In this document: positions 5,918 to 8,088 of the stretch, in pieces | Numbering within the stretch: the stretch's first letter is position 1 | Layout: each line of letters starts with the position of its first letter | Source of the DNA: Anditalea sp035461405 | Lineage (GTDB): Bacteria > Bacteroidota > Bacteroidia > Cytophagales > Cyclobacteriaceae | Assembly: GCA_035461405.1 (NCBI GenBank) | Contig: DATHVH010000322.1 | Location: forward strand, 1 to 8,088 | Length of the DNA: 8,088 nucleotides | Direction of reading: 5' to 3' | Translations under genes and position numbers: made by a program | The notes under the pieces: model-generated | The model's database searches: none | What the model was told of the DNA's origin: nothing | The model's input: the letters and a program-made list of their open reading frames with translations, nothing else

Positions 5918-6132
5918 AGTATCAAGATGCAAGATGCAAGTATCAAGATACAAGTATCAAGACGCTAGTATCACAGGACGCAAGTATTAAGTGTAATTAT
6001 ATGATGCAAATATCAAGACACAAGTATCAAGATTACTGCATGCAAGGTAGCATACATTGATACTACAAACTACTTACCCTATACCACCATATTTTTGCCT
6101 ATCTCGATACTTGCTACTAACATCTTGATACT
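5918..6132. repeat. 215-bp foldback repeat element with 32-nt terminal inverted repeats
   Basis: The left end (5918-5949) and the reverse complement of the right end (6101-6132) agree at 27 of 32 positions, the outermost 12 (AGTATCAAGATG) perfectly. Inside, a 14-bp unit WAGTATCAAGAYRC recurs in plus orientation at 5917, 5938, 5952, 5966, 6008 and 6022, with a half-unit tandem AAGATGC at 5924-5937. It recurs in minus orientation at about 6056, 6104 and 6122. The centre (6023-6064) folds as AGTATCAA/TTGATACT around TGCATGC/GCATACA. It has no ORF of note. It fills nearly all of the divergent spacer 5871-6189; the remaining 6133-6189 is pyrimidine-rich. It resembles a MITE-like or REP-like intergenic element. 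An isolated TATTTTTG (6090-6097) matches the -7 element without a TTG partner. Confidence 0.8.
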
Positions 6133-6189
6133 TTAATTTCCTCACTACACTAGGAAACCATTCCTTTTTCTTATTTTTTTGTAAGCAAG

Positions 6190-7149
6190 ATGGGAAGAGT
6201 AAGGAGAAATAGAAAAAGTAAAAAAAATCCTAAGAGAAAATCTTTTCTTGTCTTTTTTGGATTGATCTTCATTGTATTTTTTCTGGCGGTTTGTACCGTA
6301 CAGCAAGTTAAAGAAACTGATTTTCCTGAAATGACCACTATTCCTAATGATGATTCATTATCAAAAAAGGAATTGCCTCTTCCGCCTGTAGAAACTCAGA
6401 ATGATGAAGATATCGTAGATAGACCTACTGAATTTTATAATTATATTTCTACCATTACAGCAGATCCTGAATTTAAGTCAGTTAATTTTACCACTGGTCA
6501 GGAGGGTGAATTGATATCTCATAGTGCGATCGTTTTATCTTATAATGAGGAACATGAGCAAGCACACTGGGTATCCTATAAACTTACCTCTGCTATGCTG
6601 GGTGGCAAAGAGAAGAGAACGGATAAATTTAAAGAAGATCCCAAAGTCACCACTAAATCCGCCTCCCCTTTAGATTACAGGCTATCAGGGTATGACAGGG
6701 GACATCTAGCTCCAGCAGGGGATTTTACCTATGATGCCACTGCTATGGCAGAAAGTTTCTACATGAGCAATATGTCTCCACAAACCCCGTCTTTTAATAG
6801 AGGGATTTGGAAAAAATTAGAAGATCAGGTCAGATACTGGGCTAAGGAAAATGAGGAAATCTATATCATCACCGGACCTGTAATACAGAAAAAAGAGATA
6901 ACTTTAGGACTAAATAGAGTAACTGTTCCGGATTATTTCTACAAAGTTATTTTAGACATTCATCCACCGGAATACAAAGCTATTGCGTTCTTAATGAAAA
7001 ATGAAAAATCTAGCAGACCCCTGTTGGATTTTGCCATCACGGTGGACAGTTTGGAAAGATTTACAGGACTGGACTTCTTTCCCATGCTGCCGGATACCCT
7101 TGAAGTAAGATTACAAAATATGAAAAATCATGAAATCTGGTTTGAATAA
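6190..7149 (+). CDS. Membrane-anchored DNA/RNA non-specific endonuclease (Serratia nuclease family)
   Basis: This is a metal-dependent nuclease of the NUC/EndA family that cuts DNA and RNA without sequence preference. Residues 1-17 are strongly basic and 18-37 form one membrane helix, so the catalytic part should lie in the periplasm on a short acidic, proline-containing linker (about 40-78). C35 follows LAV and is a poor lipobox. The core begins near FYNYISTIT. The signature SGYDRGHLAPAGD (166-178) gives catalytic H172 in DRGH. The NMSPQ block (194-198) is followed by FNRGIWKKLE, whose N203 and E211 match the spacing of the metal-binding asparagine and the glutamate of Serratia nuclease. IYIITGPV (224-231) and VPDYFYKVI (246-254) are further family blocks. 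The 319 residues fit an anchored form. Likely roles are nucleic acid scavenging or envelope DNA clearance. The next gene overlaps by 20 bp, so the two are probably one operon. Confidence 0.93.
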   Translation: MGRVRRNRKSKKNPKRKSFLVFFGLIFIVFFLAVCTVQQVKETDFPEMTTIPNDDSLSKKELPLPPVETQNDEDIVDRPTEFYNYISTITADPEFKSVNFTTGQEGELISHSAIVLSYNEEHEQAHWVSYKLTSAMLGGKEKRTDKFKEDPKVTTKSASPLDYRLSGYDRGHLAPAGDFTYDATAMAESFYMSNMSPQTPSFNRGIWKKLEDQVRYWAKENEEIYIITGPVIQKKEITLGLNRVTVPDYFYKVILDIHPPEYKAIAFLMKNEKSSRPLLDFAITVDSLERFTGLDFFPMLPDTLEVRLQNMKNHEIWFE

Positions 7150-7840
7150 AATTTATATTATTATAGGAATGTTCCTTTTGCTTCCAGCAATGGCCCAAGC
7201 ACAACTTAAGCCTAATTTAGGTCAAACTTCCAGGCAGATGAATGCTGCAATAGGAGCTTTGGAAAGTGGTCAATATGAAAGGGCAAACAATATCTTTAGA
7301 GAGATCATAGACAGCAGGGTACCACTTCCTCCGGAAATGCCTTATTTCTTTGCGGAGACTTTATTTCATCTGGGACAATATGATAACTCCGCAAACTTTC
7401 TGAATAAATATCTAGAAATAAACGGCTTTAAGGGAGATAATTATGAGTCAGCGAAACTATTGGAAAATAAACTAGAGGGCCCATTAAATGATATCAAAGC
7501 ATGTTCTTTATGTGATAGAAAGGGTTACAGATATCAAGTATGCCCTACCTGTGATGGAGCTAAATCCATCGAACAGACCTGTAAAGTTTGCAAGGGTAAT
7601 GCAATAGTAGGCTGTAGTCGCTGTGCAGGATCAGGAATGCTTACCAAAAAGAATGTATTTAACATTCTGGAGTATTTTGAATGTGAACGCTGTGCAGGAA
7701 AGGGCCGGCTTACTTGCCCTACGTGCGAAGGAGCTAAAATCACCAACAGCACTTGCCGAACTTGTAATGGATCAGGAACCATTGGATCCGATGAGCTTTG
7801 TGATCATGAAGGAGAATTGCATACTCATGTGCATAATTAA
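7130..7840 (+). CDS. Secreted TPR plus DnaJ-type zinc-finger (CxxC-rich) protein
   Basis: The start ATG 7130 lies inside the end of the nuclease gene (stop 7149), so the pair is translationally close and almost surely co-transcribed. The product has 236 residues. A signal peptide occupies about 1-24 (KIYIIIGMFLLLPAMAQA, cut near AQAQ), so it is exported. Residues 32-115 look like two TPR-like helical hairpins (ALESGQYERANNIFREII; ETLFHLGQYDNSANFLNKY). From 125 on come seven CxxC motifs: C125/128, C138/141, C151/154, C162/165, C185/188, C196/199 and C209/212. Several carry the CxxCxGxG pattern of the DnaJ zinc-binding region. A final C224-D-H226 and an HxHxH-type tail (231-235) follow. There is no J domain. 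DnaJ has four such motifs, so this looks like a doubled unit. A role in binding partner proteins or metal outside the cytoplasm is inferred; the function is unknown. No clear terminator follows. Confidence 0.88.
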   Translation: MKSGLNKIYIIIGMFLLLPAMAQAQLKPNLGQTSRQMNAAIGALESGQYERANNIFREIIDSRVPLPPEMPYFFAETLFHLGQYDNSANFLNKYLEINGFKGDNYESAKLLENKLEGPLNDIKACSLCDRKGYRYQVCPTCDGAKSIEQTCKVCKGNAIVGCSRCAGSGMLTKKNVFNILEYFECERCAGKGRLTCPTCEGAKITNSTCRTCNGSGTIGSDELCDHEGELHTHVHN

Positions 7841-7863
7841 GGACGAAGTACGATGCAAAAGTT

Positions 7864-7896
7864 AGTAAGAAGTAAGAAGTAAGGTGAGAAGTAAAA
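7864..7896. repeat. Tandem AGTAAGA heptamers
   Basis: AGTAAGA (7864-7870), AGTAAGA (7871-7877) and AGTAAGG (7878-7884) are exactly tandem. A spaced fourth copy, AGTAAAA, follows at 7890-7896. They start 24 bp after the zinc-finger gene stop. Confidence 0.7.
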
Positions 7897-7931
7897 TAGT
7901 GATGATGCCACATAATCTGGTGATCTGAATA

Positions 7932-7949
7932 CTTGGTACTCTTGGTACA
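7932..7949. repeat. Tandem 9-mer CTTGGTACW
   Basis: CTTGGTACT (7932-7940) is followed directly by CTTGGTACA (7941-7949), a two-copy tandem with one changed base. Confidence 0.65.
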
Positions 7950-7962
7950 AAAAGAAATATAG

Positions 7963-7993
7963 AATTCGAATGATGAATGATGAGTTTCGAATT
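7963..7993. repeat. Inverted repeat AATTCGAA/TTCGAATT around tandem TGATGAR
   Basis: Perfect 8-bp arms (7963-7970, 7986-7993), each containing the palindrome TTCGAA, flank a loop made of TGATGAA (7971-7977) and TGATGAG (7978-7984) plus one T. The downstream 7994-8088 is AT-rich and shows no gene, hairpin or clear promoter before the window ends. Confidence 0.6.
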
Positions 7994-8088
7994 ATGTAGT
8001 AAAAAAATATGGTAACCCTATACTTGGACATTGTACATCATATACTGCTGCCACAGGAAGCAAAATACTATATACACATACATAAATA

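Noticed and set aside
5917..6035. CRISPR array
   Set aside because: The units are 14 bp, mostly directly tandem, without unique 30-40 bp spacers, and appear in both orientations. No cas genes are present.
6152..6180. Plus-strand terminator: AGGAA/TTCCT stem followed by a T-rich stretch
   Set aside because: The stem is only 5 bp and the site lies just before the nuclease start, with no plus-strand gene upstream to end. It is more likely a pyrimidine-rich leader.
7534..7782. Minus-strand ORF opposite the zinc-finger region
   Set aside because: It is an antisense shadow of the cysteine-rich repeats; the plus frame has signal peptide, TPR and CxxC features.
6190..7840. Toxin-immunity or phage-defence pair (nuclease plus partner)
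   Set aside because: The nuclease is membrane-anchored and faces the periplasm, has no toxin-delivery domain, and the partner is exported with zinc fingers rather than resembling a known immunity protein.
7837..8031. Minus-strand ORF in the terminal spacer
   Set aside because: It is aromatic/hydrophobic low complexity produced by the AGTAAGA and other micro-repeats, with no signals.

Overview
The window looks like chromosomal DNA of a Bacteroidota species, probably a marine or free-living Cytophagales-type bacterium. It is AT-rich and lacks convincing Shine-Dalgarno sequences. Promoter-like sites match the Bacteroidota TTG-N19-TAnnTTTG pattern. The encoded families (lipoprotein MsrB, L-2-hydroxyglutarate oxidase, YheT hydrolase, single-domain Hpt, BaiN/YhiN-type flavoprotein, periplasmic Nuc-type nuclease) are common in that phylum. 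The lineage is inferred from style and content; no marker gene proves it.

Layout. 1-207 is the 3' end of an M3 metallopeptidase gene. 343-831 is a self-contained unit: a near-consensus promoter, an 86-residue gene of unknown function, and a strong intrinsic terminator. 882-1382 encodes a lipoprotein methionine-R-sulfoxide reductase (MsrB). 1525-2724 encodes L-2-hydroxyglutarate oxidase (LhgO). Three minus-strand genes follow: a YheT-family alpha/beta hydrolase (2918-3889), a small histidine phosphotransfer protein (4119-4469), and a BaiN/YhiN-like FAD oxidoreductase (4662-5870) with its own terminator. The spacers between these genes are long and hold hairpins, so the three are probably separate transcription units. 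The last two genes are on the plus strand and overlap by 20 bp: a membrane-anchored DNA/RNA non-specific endonuclease (6190-7149) and a secreted TPR plus DnaJ-type zinc-finger protein (7130-7840). They are very likely co-transcribed.

Most genes are housekeeping, metabolite-repair or stress functions: methionine sulfoxide repair outside the cytoplasm, L-2-hydroxyglutarate clearance, and peptide, ester and nucleic acid turnover. They do not form one obvious pathway. The unusual material is in the intergenic DNA and the last gene pair. Between the divergent flavoprotein and nuclease genes lies a 215-bp element (5918-6132). It has 32-nt imperfect terminal inverted repeats, is built from a 14-bp unit (WAGTATCAAGAYRC) that reverses orientation across the element, and has a central hairpin. 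It resembles a foldback or MITE/REP-like intergenic repeat. Other spacers carry small tandem heptamers of unrelated sequence. The terminal zinc-finger protein appears to hold two complete DnaJ-like zinc-binding units rather than one, with the eighth ligand pair changed to C-x-H before a histidine-rich tail. I found no CRISPR array, tRNA, rRNA, transposase or phage gene.
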